This document shows, piece after piece, positions 33,004 through 42,453 of a DNA stretch of 64,000 nucleotides (its first letter is position 1; each line of letters starts with the position of its first letter). This stretch comes from Dactylosporangium vinaceum (lineage in GTDB: Bacteria; Actinomycetota; Actinomycetes; Mycobacteriales; Micromonosporaceae), in contig NZ_CP061913.1 in NCBI RefSeq assembly GCF_019904175.1, positions 11,780,001 through 11,844,000 on the forward strand, given 5' to 3'. The notes below the pieces were generated by a model. The model made no database searches. It had not been told where the DNA came from and saw nothing but the letters and a program-made list of their open reading frames with translations. The position numbers were made by a program, and so were the translations under genes.

Positions 33004-34764
33004 TCAGTGCGCGCCGGCGCCGGTCAGCGACCGGGCCTCCAGCTCCGCGTACTTGTCCGAGTCCCGCTCCTTGCTGGTCATCGCGCCGATCGCGGCGAAG
33101 ATGAACCCGATCGGGATCGAGATGAGACCCGGGTTCTCCAGCGGGATCGGCGCCGCCGTCGTGCAGCTGAACAGCGCCGTGGCGTTGGAGACCTGCTTGC
33201 TGTCCACCGGCACGCCGCAGGTCTTCGCCTGCGCCGCGTTCAGCGTCGCCGGGGTGCGGGCGCTGCTGACGCCGCCCCAGGCGATCGGGCTCATCAGCAC
33301 GATGCCGACGGCCGCGATGAGGCCGGCGTAGATGCCCCAGGTCGCGCCGCGGGTGTTGAACCGCTTCCAGAACAGCGAGAACAGGATCGCCGGCAGGTTC
33401 GCCGACGCGGCGATCGCGAACGCCAGCGCCACCAGGAAGGCGACGTTGAGGTTGCGGGCGATGATGCCGAGCACGATGGAGACGGCGCCGATGGCGAGGG
33501 CCGACCAGCGCGCGACCTGCACTTCCTGCCGCTCGTCGGTCTGACCCCGACGCAGCACGTTGGCGTAGAGGTCGTGCGCCAGCGAGGACGAGGAGGCCAG
33601 GGTGAGCCCGGCGACCACGGCGAGGATGGTGGCGAAGGCGACCGCGGCGATGATCGCCAGGAGCAGCGACCCGCCGAAGTCACCGCCGAGATAGTCCTTC
33701 CCCAGGACCTGCGCCAGCTGTGGGGCGGCCGTGTTGCCGGCCGCGTCCTGCGCGACGATCGCCTGCCGGCCGACGAGCGCCGCGGCACCGAAGCCGAGCG
33801 CCAGGGTCATCAGGTAGAACGCGCCGATGAGGCCGATCGCCCAGACGACGCTCTTGCGGGCCGCCTTGGCGTTGGGGACCGTGTAGAAGCGGATCAGGAT
33901 GTGCGGCAGGCCGGCGGTGCCGAGGACCAGGGCCAGACCGAGCGAGATCAGGTCCAGCTTGCTCCACGCCGTGGCCACCGCGTTGCCGGCGAACTCGCGG
34001 CCGTAGCGCAGGCCCGGCTGCAGGAAGGCGTCGGCCTTGCCCGACTTGGCCGCGGCCTCGCCGAGCAGGCTCGACAGGTTGAACTTGTAGTGCGCGAGCA
34101 CGAGCAGCGTCAGGATCAGGGCGCCGATCATCAGCATGAACGCCTTGACGATCTGCACGTAGGTCGTGCCCTTCATGCCGCCGACCGTGACGTACACGAT
34201 CATCAGCACGCCGATGAGCGCGATCGTGACGATCTTCGCGGTCTCGGCACTCATCCCGAGGAACGTGTCACCGGCCTTGATGCCCAGCAGCAGCGCGACG
34301 AGCGCGCCGGCGCCGACCATCTGGGCCAGCAGGTAGAAGATCGACACGATGATCGTCGAGATGCTGCCGGCCGTGCGGACCGGCGCCTGGCGCATGCGGA
34401 ACGCGAGCACGTCGGCCATCGTGTAGCGGCCGGAGTTGCGCATCAGCTCGGCCACCAGCAGCAGCGCGACGAGCCAGGCGACCAGGAAGCCGATGCTGTA
34501 CAGGAAGCCGTCGTAGCCGTTGAGCGCGATGATGCCGGCGATGCCCAGGAAGCTCGCGGCCGACATGTAGTCGCCGCCGATCGCCAGGCCGTTCTGGAAG
34601 CCGCTGAACGAGCGGCCGCCGGCGTAGAAGTCGGCGGCTGTCCGGTTCTGCCGGCTGGCCCAGATGGTGATGCCGAGCGTGACGCCGACGAGGACGATGA
34701 ACAGCGTCAGCGTCAGCGTCCGCTGGGTCGTCACCGACGTCGCGGCGAGAATCGTCTCAGGCAT
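33004..34764 (-). CDS. Sodium/solute symporter, acetate/monocarboxylate type (ActP/MctC)
   Basis: A 586-residue SSS transporter with about 13 membrane helices. FYAGGRSFSGFQNGLAIGGD and SAASFLGIAGI near the N-terminus and GTAGLPHILIRFYTVPNAK in the middle are typical of ActP/MctC carriers of acetate, propionate or pyruvate. It overlaps the DUF485 gene by 8 bp, the usual yjcH-actP arrangement. The operon lies downstream of a CRP-like site, consistent with carbon-status control. Confidence 0.92.
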   Translation of the reverse strand: MPETILAATSVTTQRTLTLTLFIVLVGVTLGITIWASRQNRTAADFYAGGRSFSGFQNGLAIGGDYMSAASFLGIAGIIALNGYDGFLYSIGFLVAWLVALLLVAELMRNSGRYTMADVLAFRMRQAPVRTAGSISTIIVSIFYLLAQMVGAGALVALLLGIKAGDTFLGMSAETAKIVTIALIGVLMIVYVTVGGMKGTTYVQIVKAFMLMIGALILTLLVLAHYKFNLSSLLGEAAAKSGKADAFLQPGLRYGREFAGNAVATAWSKLDLISLGLALVLGTAGLPHILIRFYTVPNAKAARKSVVWAIGLIGAFYLMTLALGFGAAALVGRQAIVAQDAAGNTAAPQLAQVLGKDYLGGDFGGSLLLAIIAAVAFATILAVVAGLTLASSSSLAHDLYANVLRRGQTDERQEVQVARWSALAIGAVSIVLGIIARNLNVAFLVALAFAIAASANLPAILFSLFWKRFNTRGATWGIYAGLIAAVGIVLMSPIAWGGVSSARTPATLNAAQAKTCGVPVDSKQVSNATALFSCTTAAPIPLENPGLISIPIGFIFAAIGAMTSKERDSDKYAELEARSLTGAGAH

Positions 34765-35146
34765 CGGCCTCTCCCTCCGGGTCGGAGGCGGCGGCGACCG
34801 GGGCCGGCCCGCCCTCGATCTTGGCGCGCAGGTCGTCGGCCAGCGGGTCGACCCGGCGATCGGCGTAGCGCGCGTAGAGCCACGCGATCAGGAACGTGGA
34901 CACGAACTGCAGCAGACCGAAGATCAGTGCGACGTTGATGTTCCCGACGATCTTGGTGCTCATGAAGTCGCGGGCGTAGGCGGACAGCAGTACATACAGC
35001 GCGTACCAGACCAGGAACGCGATGGACACGGGAAAGACGAACTTGCGCAGCGCACTGCGCAAGGCGTCGAACTCCGGCGTACGGGCGACGGCGATGTAGC
35101 GGTTCTCGCCGCCGGTCTCCGCGGGGGCCGGGGTCTCGGTGCTCAT
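34757..35146 (-). CDS. DUF485 membrane protein (YjcH-like symporter partner)
   Basis: A 129-residue protein with two membrane helices (VFPVSIAFLVWYALYVLLSA and NVALIFGLLQFVSTFLIAWL), a conserved EFDALRSALRKFVFPVS start and an acidic C-terminal tail. It is paired with the acetate-type symporter, with an 8 bp gene overlap. It is presumed to help or stabilise the transporter. Confidence 0.9.
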   Translation of the reverse strand: MSTETPAPAETGGENRYIAVARTPEFDALRSALRKFVFPVSIAFLVWYALYVLLSAYARDFMSTKIVGNINVALIFGLLQFVSTFLIAWLYARYADRRVDPLADDLRAKIEGGPAPVAAASDPEGEADA

Positions 35147-35269
35147 GGTTGATCACCACCTGCCATTGGGGTGTGGGTAAACGCGCACGTTAAGAACCCG
35201 GCAGGCATCAATGAAGATCTTTTGCCGCTTTGGTACCCCCCTGCGCCGAACGGCACCGCCCGTGCGCCA

Positions 35270-35285
35270 GGTGACAGCCGTCACA
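35270..35285. promoter_or_regulatory. CRP/GlxR-like binding site upstream of the symporter operon
   Basis: GGTGACAGCCGTCACA matches the actinobacterial CRP/GlxR consensus TGTGA-N6-TCACA except for the first base. It is centred about 130 bp upstream of the DUF485 start on the reverse strand. It is the only such site I noticed in an intergenic region. The rest of 35147-35311 holds no gene. Confidence 0.5.
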
Positions 35286-35311
35286 CCGTTAACCGGTGGT
35301 ATCGAAAATGA

Positions 35312-35815
35312 TCAACGCCGGTAGCGGCCGCGCTCGTGGATCAGCGCATCGGTGGCGCCGGCGGCGAACTCGACCCGCTCGATCTCCGCCTCCACCAGCA
35401 GTGACCAGCCCTTTTCCGCCGACCCGACCAGGCGGCACCCGGCCCACGTGCGCCCGGCCGGCACCGGGCCGTAGTCCGTCGGCTCCCACTCCCCCGTCGC
35501 GAAGAGCCCGCCCGGCGAGGGCATCAGCCCGGCGAAGCGGTCGGCCAGCTGCCGGTCGTCGCTCAGCAGCAGGCTCACCGCGAAGCGCCCGCTCGCCGAG
35601 AGCGCCGTCCACAGGTCGCTCTCGTCGTCGACCAGGCCGAGCACCCGCCCCGGCTCGCCGTCCACCACGAGCATCGACGAGACGGTCAGTCCCTGGGGCG
35701 CGGAGCCGGCCGTGGTCCACAGCGTGACGGCCGACGGCAGGTGTCCGCGCAGCCGGCGCACGGGCGAGCGCTGCGAGTCGGGGGTGGCGAACGGGTCCGA
35801 GGCGTGGATGCTCAC
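35312..35815 (-). CDS. Flavin reductase-like protein
   Basis: A 167-residue split-barrel flavin reductase. LRGHLPSAVTLWTTAG, GLTVSSMLVVDGEPGRVLGLV and FAVSLLLSDDRQLADRFAG follow the HpaC/flavin-reductase pattern. It reduces FMN or FAD with NAD(P)H, perhaps for a monooxygenase not present here. It starts 10 bp after the stop of the ABC permease gene, on the same strand, so it is the last gene of that operon. Confidence 0.82.
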   Translation of the reverse strand: MSIHASDPFATPDSQRSPVRRLRGHLPSAVTLWTTAGSAPQGLTVSSMLVVDGEPGRVLGLVDDESDLWTALSASGRFAVSLLLSDDRQLADRFAGLMPSPGGLFATGEWEPTDYGPVPAGRTWAGCRLVGSAEKGWSLLVEAEIERVEFAAGATDALIHERGRYRR

Positions 35816-35825
35816 CGGGACATTG

Positions 35826-37676
35826 TCAGGCCCGCTTCGGGGTCACCGCGGCCAGAACCTCCGGAGCGCGCCGCTGGAGCAGGTTGCCGGCCAGCCAGGT
35901 GCCGAGCCACGCCAGCGCCAGGCCCCAGCCCACGCCGATCGGCAGCAGGATCCAGGTGAGCGCGGTGGGCAGCAGGGTGGAGGCGATGGCCACCGGCGAG
36001 GCGAGGATCCAGGTGGCGAACATGCTCACGAACGACAGCAGGCCCTTGACCCCGCCCCGGCCGCTGTTCATCGCGAACGGGTTGCTGGAGTCGGGCATCG
36101 GATACGGCGCGAGGACCGACGTGATGCCGGCCGTCCCCACCGAGATGCCGAACGAGCACAGACCCACCCCGAGGGCGGCCGGCAGCAGTGCGGCGTGCCC
36201 GGAGATGACCGAGGCGGCGACGGTACCGGCGGTCAGCAGCGGGAACGTCAGCACGCCGACGGCCAGGGCGCGGGCCGCCAGCTCGACCTGGCCCGGGACC
36301 GCGGTAAGCATGTGCAGCGCATAGGCGGTGCCGTCGTTGCCGAACTGGTTGACGAGCACCAGGCCGACGAACGCGCCCGCGAAGAGCAGCGAGAACACGA
36401 GCGCGCCCGGCCCGAACGAGGTGGGAGCGCCGCCGTCCGGCCGGCCGTTGCGAAGGCCGAAGGTGAACGCGAACGGGATGACGACCGACGCCGCCAGCAG
36501 CGAGATGAGGCTGGCCCGGCGGCGGGGGTCGCGCAGCCAGTACCGCATCTCGCGGGACAGCAGCGCCGTGAACCGGCCCGGCCGCAGGAACCGCACCAGG
36601 CCCGGGATGAACGCCCGGACCGGGGCCTCGCCGCTCGTCGCGCGGCGGGCGGCACCGGGGCCGCTGGCGTTGCCGATCATCGCCGACTCGATCGTGCGGC
36701 TCCACCACCACAGGAGCAGGACGATCCCGGCGGCGCCGATCAGCAGCCGGACCGGCACGAGCAGCCAGTTGCCCTCGATCGCGTCGACGTAGGCCACATA
36801 GGGTGCGGCCAGCGGGGTCCACGAGAGCACCTCGCCGACCCGCGTGGCCTGCGGGGACTCGCCCCGCTGGATGAGCGCGAACACCAGCTGGAAGAGCGGG
36901 TTGCAGGAGATGCCCAGCAGCGCGATGAGCAGGGCGGCCAGGTCACGGACCCGGCGCGAGCGCAGCATCCGGGCGAACGCGCTCGTCACGGCCCGGCTCG
37001 CGGCGACCGCCACGCCGATGCCGACGAGCGCGCCGAGGACCGCGACGAGCGCCGCACCGACCCCGCCGTCGAGCGCGGCGCCCAGGACCGAGCCGAGGGT
37101 GGCCAGCAGCGTGACCGTCGGCGGGATCCCGACGAACGCCGCGGCGAGCATGCCGCTGATCAGCGTGCGGCGCGGGACCGGCAGCAGCGCGAAGCGGGCC
37201 GGGTCGAGCGTCTCGTCGACGCCGAAGAACAGCAGCGGCACGAAGATCCAGGCCAGCACGACCGCGGCGCCGGCGAAGGCGGCCACCGTCGGGCGGAGGT
37301 TGTCGCCGGCCAGGCTGGCCGCGGCGAACGCGGCGAAGCCGCCGAGCGCGGCCCACAGCCCGAACAGCGCGCCCATGATGAACAGGATCAGCCGCCCGTG
37401 CCGGCCGAACCGCTTGGCCGCCGACTCGGTCGGGTGGGCCCGGCCCGGGCGCAGCGAGTTGCGCAGGATCCGCAGCTTGAGCCGGACGAAGTAGGAGATC
37501 CGGGGCCGGCCGGTCGCGATGGGTGCGCCCGCCGGCCGCGCGCCCGGCGGCAGCTCCCCCGGCGCCGGCCGCTGGTGAGGAATCGGCGCGGTTGGCGTCG
37601 CGGCGGGCCCGCGGCTCACGGCTTCGGCGCGGACCGGCTCGGCGGCCGGGCCGGGCCCGGCGTCCCCTACAGCCAC
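35826..37676 (-). CDS. ABC exporter permease, large two-domain type
   Basis: A 616-residue membrane protein with about 12 helices in two halves, plus a Pro/Ala-rich cytoplasmic N-terminus of about 50 residues. It has no ATPase motifs. A cytosolic stretch (RRATSGEAPVRAFIPGLVRF) separates the halves. It partners the ATPase just upstream; its GTG start overlaps the ATPase stop by 10 bp. The substrate is unknown. An ABC-2-like drug or lipid exporter is the most likely class. Confidence 0.82.
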   Translation of the reverse strand: MAVGDAGPGPAAEPVRAEAVSRGPAATPTAPIPHQRPAPGELPPGARPAGAPIATGRPRISYFVRLKLRILRNSLRPGRAHPTESAAKRFGRHGRLILFIMGALFGLWAALGGFAAFAAASLAGDNLRPTVAAFAGAAVVLAWIFVPLLFFGVDETLDPARFALLPVPRRTLISGMLAAAFVGIPPTVTLLATLGSVLGAALDGGVGAALVAVLGALVGIGVAVAASRAVTSAFARMLRSRRVRDLAALLIALLGISCNPLFQLVFALIQRGESPQATRVGEVLSWTPLAAPYVAYVDAIEGNWLLVPVRLLIGAAGIVLLLWWWSRTIESAMIGNASGPGAARRATSGEAPVRAFIPGLVRFLRPGRFTALLSREMRYWLRDPRRRASLISLLAASVVIPFAFTFGLRNGRPDGGAPTSFGPGALVFSLLFAGAFVGLVLVNQFGNDGTAYALHMLTAVPGQVELAARALAVGVLTFPLLTAGTVAASVISGHAALLPAALGVGLCSFGISVGTAGITSVLAPYPMPDSSNPFAMNSGRGGVKGLLSFVSMFATWILASPVAIASTLLPTALTWILLPIGVGWGLALAWLGTWLAGNLLQRRAPEVLAAVTPKRA

Positions 37677-38455
37677 GACAGCTCCGCGCCCGTCGCGACG
37701 CGGCCGCCGACCACGTCGACGAAGACGTCCTCGAGCTCGCGCCCGCCGCGGACCTCCTCGGTCGTGCCGACGATCTTGATGTGGCCGTCGGCCAGGATCG
37801 CGATGTGTGTGCAGAGCTTCTCCACGACGGCCATGACGTGGCTGGAGAAGATGACAGTCCCGCCGTTGCGCACGTAGCGAATGAGGATGTCGCGGATCAG
37901 GGCACCGGAGACCGGGTCGACCGCCTCGAAAGGCTCGTCGAGCACGAGCAGCCGCGGCGCGTGCAGCATCGCGCAGGCCAGACCGATCTTCTTCTTCATG
38001 CCGGCCGAGTAGTCGACGACGAGCGTGCGGCCGGCATCGGCCAGGCCGAGCACGTCGAGCAGCTCCGTGGCCCGGCTGTCGACGACGTCCGCCGGCAGGC
38101 CGCGCAGGAGGCCGGTGTAGGCGAGCAGCTCGCTGCCGGAGAGCCGGTCGAACATGCGGGCCGAGTCGGGCAGCGCACCCAGGCGCCGCTTGGCCTCGAC
38201 CGGGTCCGACCACACGTCGTGGCCGAGCACGTACGCGTTCCCGGCGTCCGGGCGCAGCAGCCCCACGGCCATCGAGAGCGAGGTGGTCTTGCCGGCGCCG
38301 TTCGGGCCCAGGAGCCCGTAGAACGACCCCACCGGCACGTCGAGATCGACGCCCGCGACCGCGACCTTGTCATCGAAACGCTTTGTGAGCCCCCGCAGCG
38401 CGAGAGCCGAATTCGGCCCGCTCGTCACGTTCTGAACGTAGGTCACGCTGTCCAT
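37667..38455 (-). CDS. ABC transporter ATPase
   Basis: A 262-residue nucleotide-binding subunit. Walker A is GPNGAGKTT, the signature is YSAGMKKKIGL (in place of LSGGQ), Walker B is LLVLDEPFE, and the H-loop is SSHV. The domain resembles ABC-2 exporter ATPases (CcmA-like). I prefer the ATG at 38455, with GGCGGGG upstream. It is cotranscribed with the overlapping permease. Confidence 0.93.
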   Translation of the reverse strand: MDSVTYVQNVTSGPNSALALRGLTKRFDDKVAVAGVDLDVPVGSFYGLLGPNGAGKTTSLSMAVGLLRPDAGNAYVLGHDVWSDPVEAKRRLGALPDSARMFDRLSGSELLAYTGLLRGLPADVVDSRATELLDVLGLADAGRTLVVDYSAGMKKKIGLACAMLHAPRLLVLDEPFEAVDPVSGALIRDILIRYVRNGGTVIFSSHVMAVVEKLCTHIAILADGHIKIVGTTEEVRGGRELEDVFVDVVGGRVATGAELSWL

Positions 38456-38468
38456 CCCCGCCAGTTGC

Positions 38469-40166
38469 TCACAACCGCAGCGCATCGGGTGCGTGCAGGC
38501 GAAGCATGATCGCTCCGACGCTCGCGGGCAACCGGCGCCTTGTCAGCAGGGAGACCAGAATCATGACCAGAAAGGCCAGCGGCACCGACCAGGCGGCCGG
38601 TTGAGCGGTGAGGACGCCCGCCCAGCCGTCGAGCGGGCCGCCGAGCACGGTCAGCAGCACGGCGGTGATCGCCGCCCCGCCGCCGGCGATGATCCCGGCC
38701 GCCGCGCCGGCCGCGGTCAGGCCGCGCCACCAGATGCCGAGCACCAGCAGCGGGCAGAAGCTCGACGCGGCGACGGCGAAGGCGAGCCCGACCACCTGAG
38801 AGACGTCCAGGCTGGCCACGAACAGCGCCAGCAGCAGCGGCACGACCCCGGCCAGCAGCGCCGAGCGGCGGAAGTCGCGGACCGAGCCGTGGCCGAGCAC
38901 GTCCGTCGACAGCACGCCGGCCACGCTGGTGAGCAGGCCGGAGGAGGCGGACAGGAACGCGGCGAACGCGCCCGCGGCCACGAGCGCGCTGAGCAGCCGG
39001 CCGGTGACGTCGCCGCCGAGCACGGCCGAGGGCAGCAGCAGCACGACGGCGTCGGTGTTGCCGGTCATGAGCAGCTGCGGCGTATACACGCGGCCGAGCG
39101 CGCCGTAGAGGGTCGGGGTGAGGTAGAACACGCCGACGAGGCCGAGCACGACGAGCGTGGTCCGGCGGGCGGCGCCACCGTCCGGGTTCGTGTAGAAGCG
39201 CACGAGCACGTGCGGGAGACCCATCGTGCCCAGGAACGTGGCCAGGATGAGCGAGTAGGTGCCGAACAGGTCCTGGGGTGAGTCGCCCGGCAGCAGCCAC
39301 TCGGTGGGCGAATCGGCGGAGACCGCGGCCACCTGCGGTACCGCCGCCGCTTCATCGAACACCAGCAGCGCACCTTCGGCGACCGTGTGCTCGCCCACTG
39401 TGAGCAGCAGCGTCCCGTCGATGAGCACGCCGTCGACGAGCCCGTGCCCGTTGACGGGCGTCGGTTCGGCGACCGTGAGCCGGGTCTCGTGCTCGACGTC
39501 GACGCTCGTCACGGCCGGGAACCGGGGCCCGTCCGGCGCGCTCAGCGCGGGGCGGCCGTCGTGCTGCCACTGCATGAGCAGGAACAGGAACGGCACGGCG
39601 AGGGCGGTGAGCTTCAGCCAGTACTGGAAAGCCTGCACGAACGTGATGGAGCGCATGCCACCGAGAGCGACGTTCGCGGTGACCACGACCCCGACGATCA
39701 GGGCGCCGAGCGCATACGGTGCGCCGGTCACGGTCTGCAGCGTGAGCCCCGCGCCCTGCAGCTGCGGCACCAGGTACAGCCAGCCGATGAACATCACGAA
39801 CGCCGTGGCCAGCTTGCGCAGCCGCTTCGAGCGCAGCCGGACCTCGCAGAAGTCGGGCAGCGTGAACGCGCCCGAGCGGCGCAGCGGCGCGGCCACGAAC
39901 AGCAGGAGCGCGAGGTAGCCGGCGGCGAACCCGACCGGATACCAGAGCAGGTCGACGCCGTGCTTGAGCACCAGACCGGCGACGCCGAGGAAGCTGGCCG
40001 CGGAGAGGTACTCCCCGCTGATCGCGGCGGCGTTCCAGGTCGGGCTGACCATGCGGGAGGCGACCAGGAAGTCCGAGGTCGTGCGGGCGAAGCGCAGGCC
40101 GTAGAGCCCGATGGCGACCGTCGCGAGGGTCACCAGCAGCACCGCGGCGACCGAGTAGGAGCTCAC
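38469..40166 (-). CDS. Sodium/solute symporter, second copy with long polar insert
   Basis: A 565-residue SSS-family carrier. DFLVASRMVSPTWNAAAISGE and SAASFLGVAGLVLKHG align with the ActP-type copy at 33004, and GTMGLPHVLVRFYTNPDG is the conserved middle segment. Residues about 201-300 form a hydrophilic extracytoplasmic insert (RPALSAPDGPRFPAVTSVDV to PGDSPQDLFG), roughly twice as long as the equivalent loop in the other copy. The GTG at 40166 overlaps the DUF485 gene by 4 bp. The substrate is probably a monocarboxylate. Confidence 0.88.
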   Translation of the reverse strand: MSSYSVAAVLLVTLATVAIGLYGLRFARTTSDFLVASRMVSPTWNAAAISGEYLSAASFLGVAGLVLKHGVDLLWYPVGFAAGYLALLLFVAAPLRRSGAFTLPDFCEVRLRSKRLRKLATAFVMFIGWLYLVPQLQGAGLTLQTVTGAPYALGALIVGVVVTANVALGGMRSITFVQAFQYWLKLTALAVPFLFLLMQWQHDGRPALSAPDGPRFPAVTSVDVEHETRLTVAEPTPVNGHGLVDGVLIDGTLLLTVGEHTVAEGALLVFDEAAAVPQVAAVSADSPTEWLLPGDSPQDLFGTYSLILATFLGTMGLPHVLVRFYTNPDGGAARRTTLVVLGLVGVFYLTPTLYGALGRVYTPQLLMTGNTDAVVLLLPSAVLGGDVTGRLLSALVAAGAFAAFLSASSGLLTSVAGVLSTDVLGHGSVRDFRRSALLAGVVPLLLALFVASLDVSQVVGLAFAVAASSFCPLLVLGIWWRGLTAAGAAAGIIAGGGAAITAVLLTVLGGPLDGWAGVLTAQPAAWSVPLAFLVMILVSLLTRRRLPASVGAIMLRLHAPDALRL

Positions 40167-40543
40167 TTCTGGCCGCGGTCCTCGACGAGTGCGACGAACT
40201 CCTGCTCGTTGCGCTCGGCCAGGTGCACGTAGACGGCGCCGACCAGGTACAGGAACGGGTACGCCAGCACGCCCAGCAGCAGCCAGGGCAGCGACACCCC
40301 GAACAGGCGGGCGTGCGCGATGGCGGGCACGGCCGCGAACAGCAGCGGCAGCCCGCCGAGCCCGACCGCGACCACCGCCGAGAGCCGCACCGCCACGGAC
40401 AGCTGAGCGCGCACCAGCCCGCGGGCCAGGGCGGCCCCGACCGGGCTCTGCTCCTCCAGCTCCGCACGCGCCCGCGCGGGGTGGATCGGCCCTCGGGAGG
40501 CGTCCCCGAGCACCACTCGAACACGCGGAGTAGGCGGCTCCAT
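40163..40543 (-). CDS. DUF485-like membrane protein, partner of second symporter
   Basis: A 126-residue protein with a basic N-terminus and two membrane helices (SAVVAVGLGGLPLLFAAVPA and LPWLLLGVLAYPFLYLVGAV). It ends VHLAERNEQEFVALVEDRGQ. It overlaps the symporter start by 4 bp (GTGA), repeating the small-subunit plus symporter arrangement at 34757-33004. Similarity to DUF485 is by topology and context more than sequence. Confidence 0.78.
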   Translation of the reverse strand: MEPPTPRVRVVLGDASRGPIHPARARAELEEQSPVGAALARGLVRAQLSVAVRLSAVVAVGLGGLPLLFAAVPAIAHARLFGVSLPWLLLGVLAYPFLYLVGAVYVHLAERNEQEFVALVEDRGQK

Positions 40544-40580
40544 GGACGGCAGTCTTGCAACGGCCGGGAAACAAACGCAA

Positions 40581-40611
40581 GGGCCGACGTCCCCCGTATG
40601 AACGTCGGCCC
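40581..40611 (-). terminator. Terminator after the DUF4153 gene
   Basis: GGGCCGACGT (40581-40590) and ACGTCGGCCC (40602-40611) form a perfect 10 bp stem. On the reverse strand it is followed by TTGCGTTTGTTT, a T-rich tail. Confidence 0.8.
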
Positions 40612-40648
40612 CCTGCAGTTCCCCGGTTCGGTACTGCCGTTCTCCGGG

Positions 40649-42313
40649 TCAGTACCGCCGATAGCAGGGGTACTTCCCTGCGTCGAGCGGTCCCGGAACC
40701 ATCTGACGCGCGTGGGCCCGGGCCAGGTTCCATCCCCGCCAATCGTCGGGGTTCGCCGCAAGGTCGGCGGCGATGCCGGACAGTGCGCACTCGCGCGCCC
40801 CGGCCGGGAGCCGGTCCAGCTCAGGCACCGCGTCGGCGGAGAGCGAGTGGAGGTACCAGACGTCGGCGTTGTTGCGATCGACCCGCTCGACGTTGTGCGC
40901 CGCGATGAACCGGTCGGGGTTGAGCACGGCCAGCCCGAGCAGCACGGCCACCCACAGCGCCACCCCGGCCCGCCCGAGCCAACGCCGGGCCGGGACCGCC
41001 CCGGCCAGCAGGACCAGCACGAACAGCCCGCCCAGCCAGAGCTCGACGGCGCTGACGAACACGCGCAGCCGGGTGAAGCCGTACGCCTGCTCGTACACGT
41101 CCATCCGCCACAGCGCCGAGCCGACCACGACGAGTGAGCAGAGCGCGAGCAGGCCGAGTACCCCCCGCAGAAGTCCTTTGTCCTGAGGCAGTGCCTTGCG
41201 GGCCGTCACGCCCATGACGCAGAGGGTGAGCAGCGTGACGACGAGCAACTGCCAGAAGCCTTTTCGGGCGTACTCCGCGAAGGTCAGCCCCACCGTGCGC
41301 ATGACATAGTCCCGGTCGCCGAAGAACACGGTGAGCTGCACCCCGACGAACACGATGAACAGCAGGAGCAGCGCGCCGACAGGCACCAGCCACTCGACCC
41401 GGCGCACGTGCCGGACCCGCGGCTCGCCATCGCCGATCTCGGAGGGGTTGGCGACCAGGAACGCCCCGCCGAGCGCCAGGCCCGCCGCGACGAGGCCGAC
41501 GAGCACCCAGCGCACCACCGTGCCGGCGTCGAGGGTCGGCGTGATCGCGGCGACCAGGCGCGCGAACCCGGCGTCCGCACTGGCGAACAGCGCCCCGAAC
41601 ACGATGAGCAGCGCGACGCCGATCCCGATCGAGCCGAGCAGCCGCAGCCCGTTGTCGGCCTGGACCGCGGTCGTGGCCCGCCTGGCCGGCCGGCTCAGCC
41701 CCGCGCCCGCCCAGGGAGCGGCCCGGAACACCGCGAGGACGAGCGTGAACGGCGCGTGCAGGATCGCCGGGACCCGCCCGTGCCGCCCGACCGCCATGGC
41801 CGTGGCGCCGAACGCGGTGAACGCGCACAGGGCGAACAGCCATCCGGCGGCGCGGAAGAACCCGACCGAGAGCAGCCCCATGGCCGCGGCGCACCACAGC
41901 ACGCCCTCGATGCGCGCGCCGGCGGTCGCCCCCGGCTTGCGGGCCAGCAGGATCGCGAGCGGCGCCAGGAGCCCGAGCCCGGCGATCGGCCAGCCGAGCC
42001 CGGGCCGGTCGACGGGCAGCGCGACCGCGGCGACGATCGCCGCGCCCAAAGCGCCGCCGAGGGCCGTGGTGCTCGCCGCGGGGTTGAGCCGGGGCCAGGC
42101 CCGCTCCCACATCGTCGGCGACGGCGGCCCGAGCTGGAACGGGCTGCGCAGGGCCGGGTTGACCGGCGACAGCCGGTTGGCGAACGGGTCCTGCTGCGGC
42201 GGTCGCGGCCCGGGCGGCGCCGCCACCGCGACCGGGCCCGGCGGCTGTCCCGGCGGAATGAACGGGGGCCTCGGCGGAGCGGGCGGCTCAGGCTTTGCCG
42301 GAGTGTCGGGCAT
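40649..42313 (-). CDS. DUF4153/DUF4173 polytopic membrane protein
   Basis: A 554-residue protein. It has a Pro-rich cytoplasmic N-terminus (about 80 residues), about 12 membrane helices and a soluble C-terminal domain rich in charged residues. FVGVQLTVFFGDRDYVMRTV, TFAEYARKGFWQLLVVT and VERVDRNNADVWYLHSLSAD are characteristic segments of the DUF4173 region. The function is unknown. It starts upstream of the sensor kinase stop, on the same strand, separated by 140 bp. Confidence 0.8.
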   Translation of the reverse strand: MPDTPAKPEPPAPPRPPFIPPGQPPGPVAVAAPPGPRPPQQDPFANRLSPVNPALRSPFQLGPPSPTMWERAWPRLNPAASTTALGGALGAAIVAAVALPVDRPGLGWPIAGLGLLAPLAILLARKPGATAGARIEGVLWCAAAMGLLSVGFFRAAGWLFALCAFTAFGATAMAVGRHGRVPAILHAPFTLVLAVFRAAPWAGAGLSRPARRATTAVQADNGLRLLGSIGIGVALLIVFGALFASADAGFARLVAAITPTLDAGTVVRWVLVGLVAAGLALGGAFLVANPSEIGDGEPRVRHVRRVEWLVPVGALLLLFIVFVGVQLTVFFGDRDYVMRTVGLTFAEYARKGFWQLLVVTLLTLCVMGVTARKALPQDKGLLRGVLGLLALCSLVVVGSALWRMDVYEQAYGFTRLRVFVSAVELWLGGLFVLVLLAGAVPARRWLGRAGVALWVAVLLGLAVLNPDRFIAAHNVERVDRNNADVWYLHSLSADAVPELDRLPAGARECALSGIAADLAANPDDWRGWNLARAHARQMVPGPLDAGKYPCYRRY

Positions 42314-42453
42314 GGCGCGGCTCCAAATGTGGGCAGAGGGGTTCGCGCGGCCGGCCTTGTCGCCGGTCACGGGCACGCTGACTGCTGCGGTCGGCGTCGA
42401 TGCCGATCACATGCGAGATTGACGTTCGAAGACGGGCGGAGGGTTACCGCCGG

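Noticed and set aside
33007..34938. A 643-codon open frame opposite the ActP-type symporter
   Set aside because: The composition is Asp/Arg/Gly-biased with no domains, while the opposite strand encodes a clear transporter.
35712..37877. A 721-codon open frame on the plus strand
   Set aside because: It is antisense to the ABC permease and ATPase genes and has the Arg/Gly/Ala-biased composition of shadow frames in high-GC DNA.
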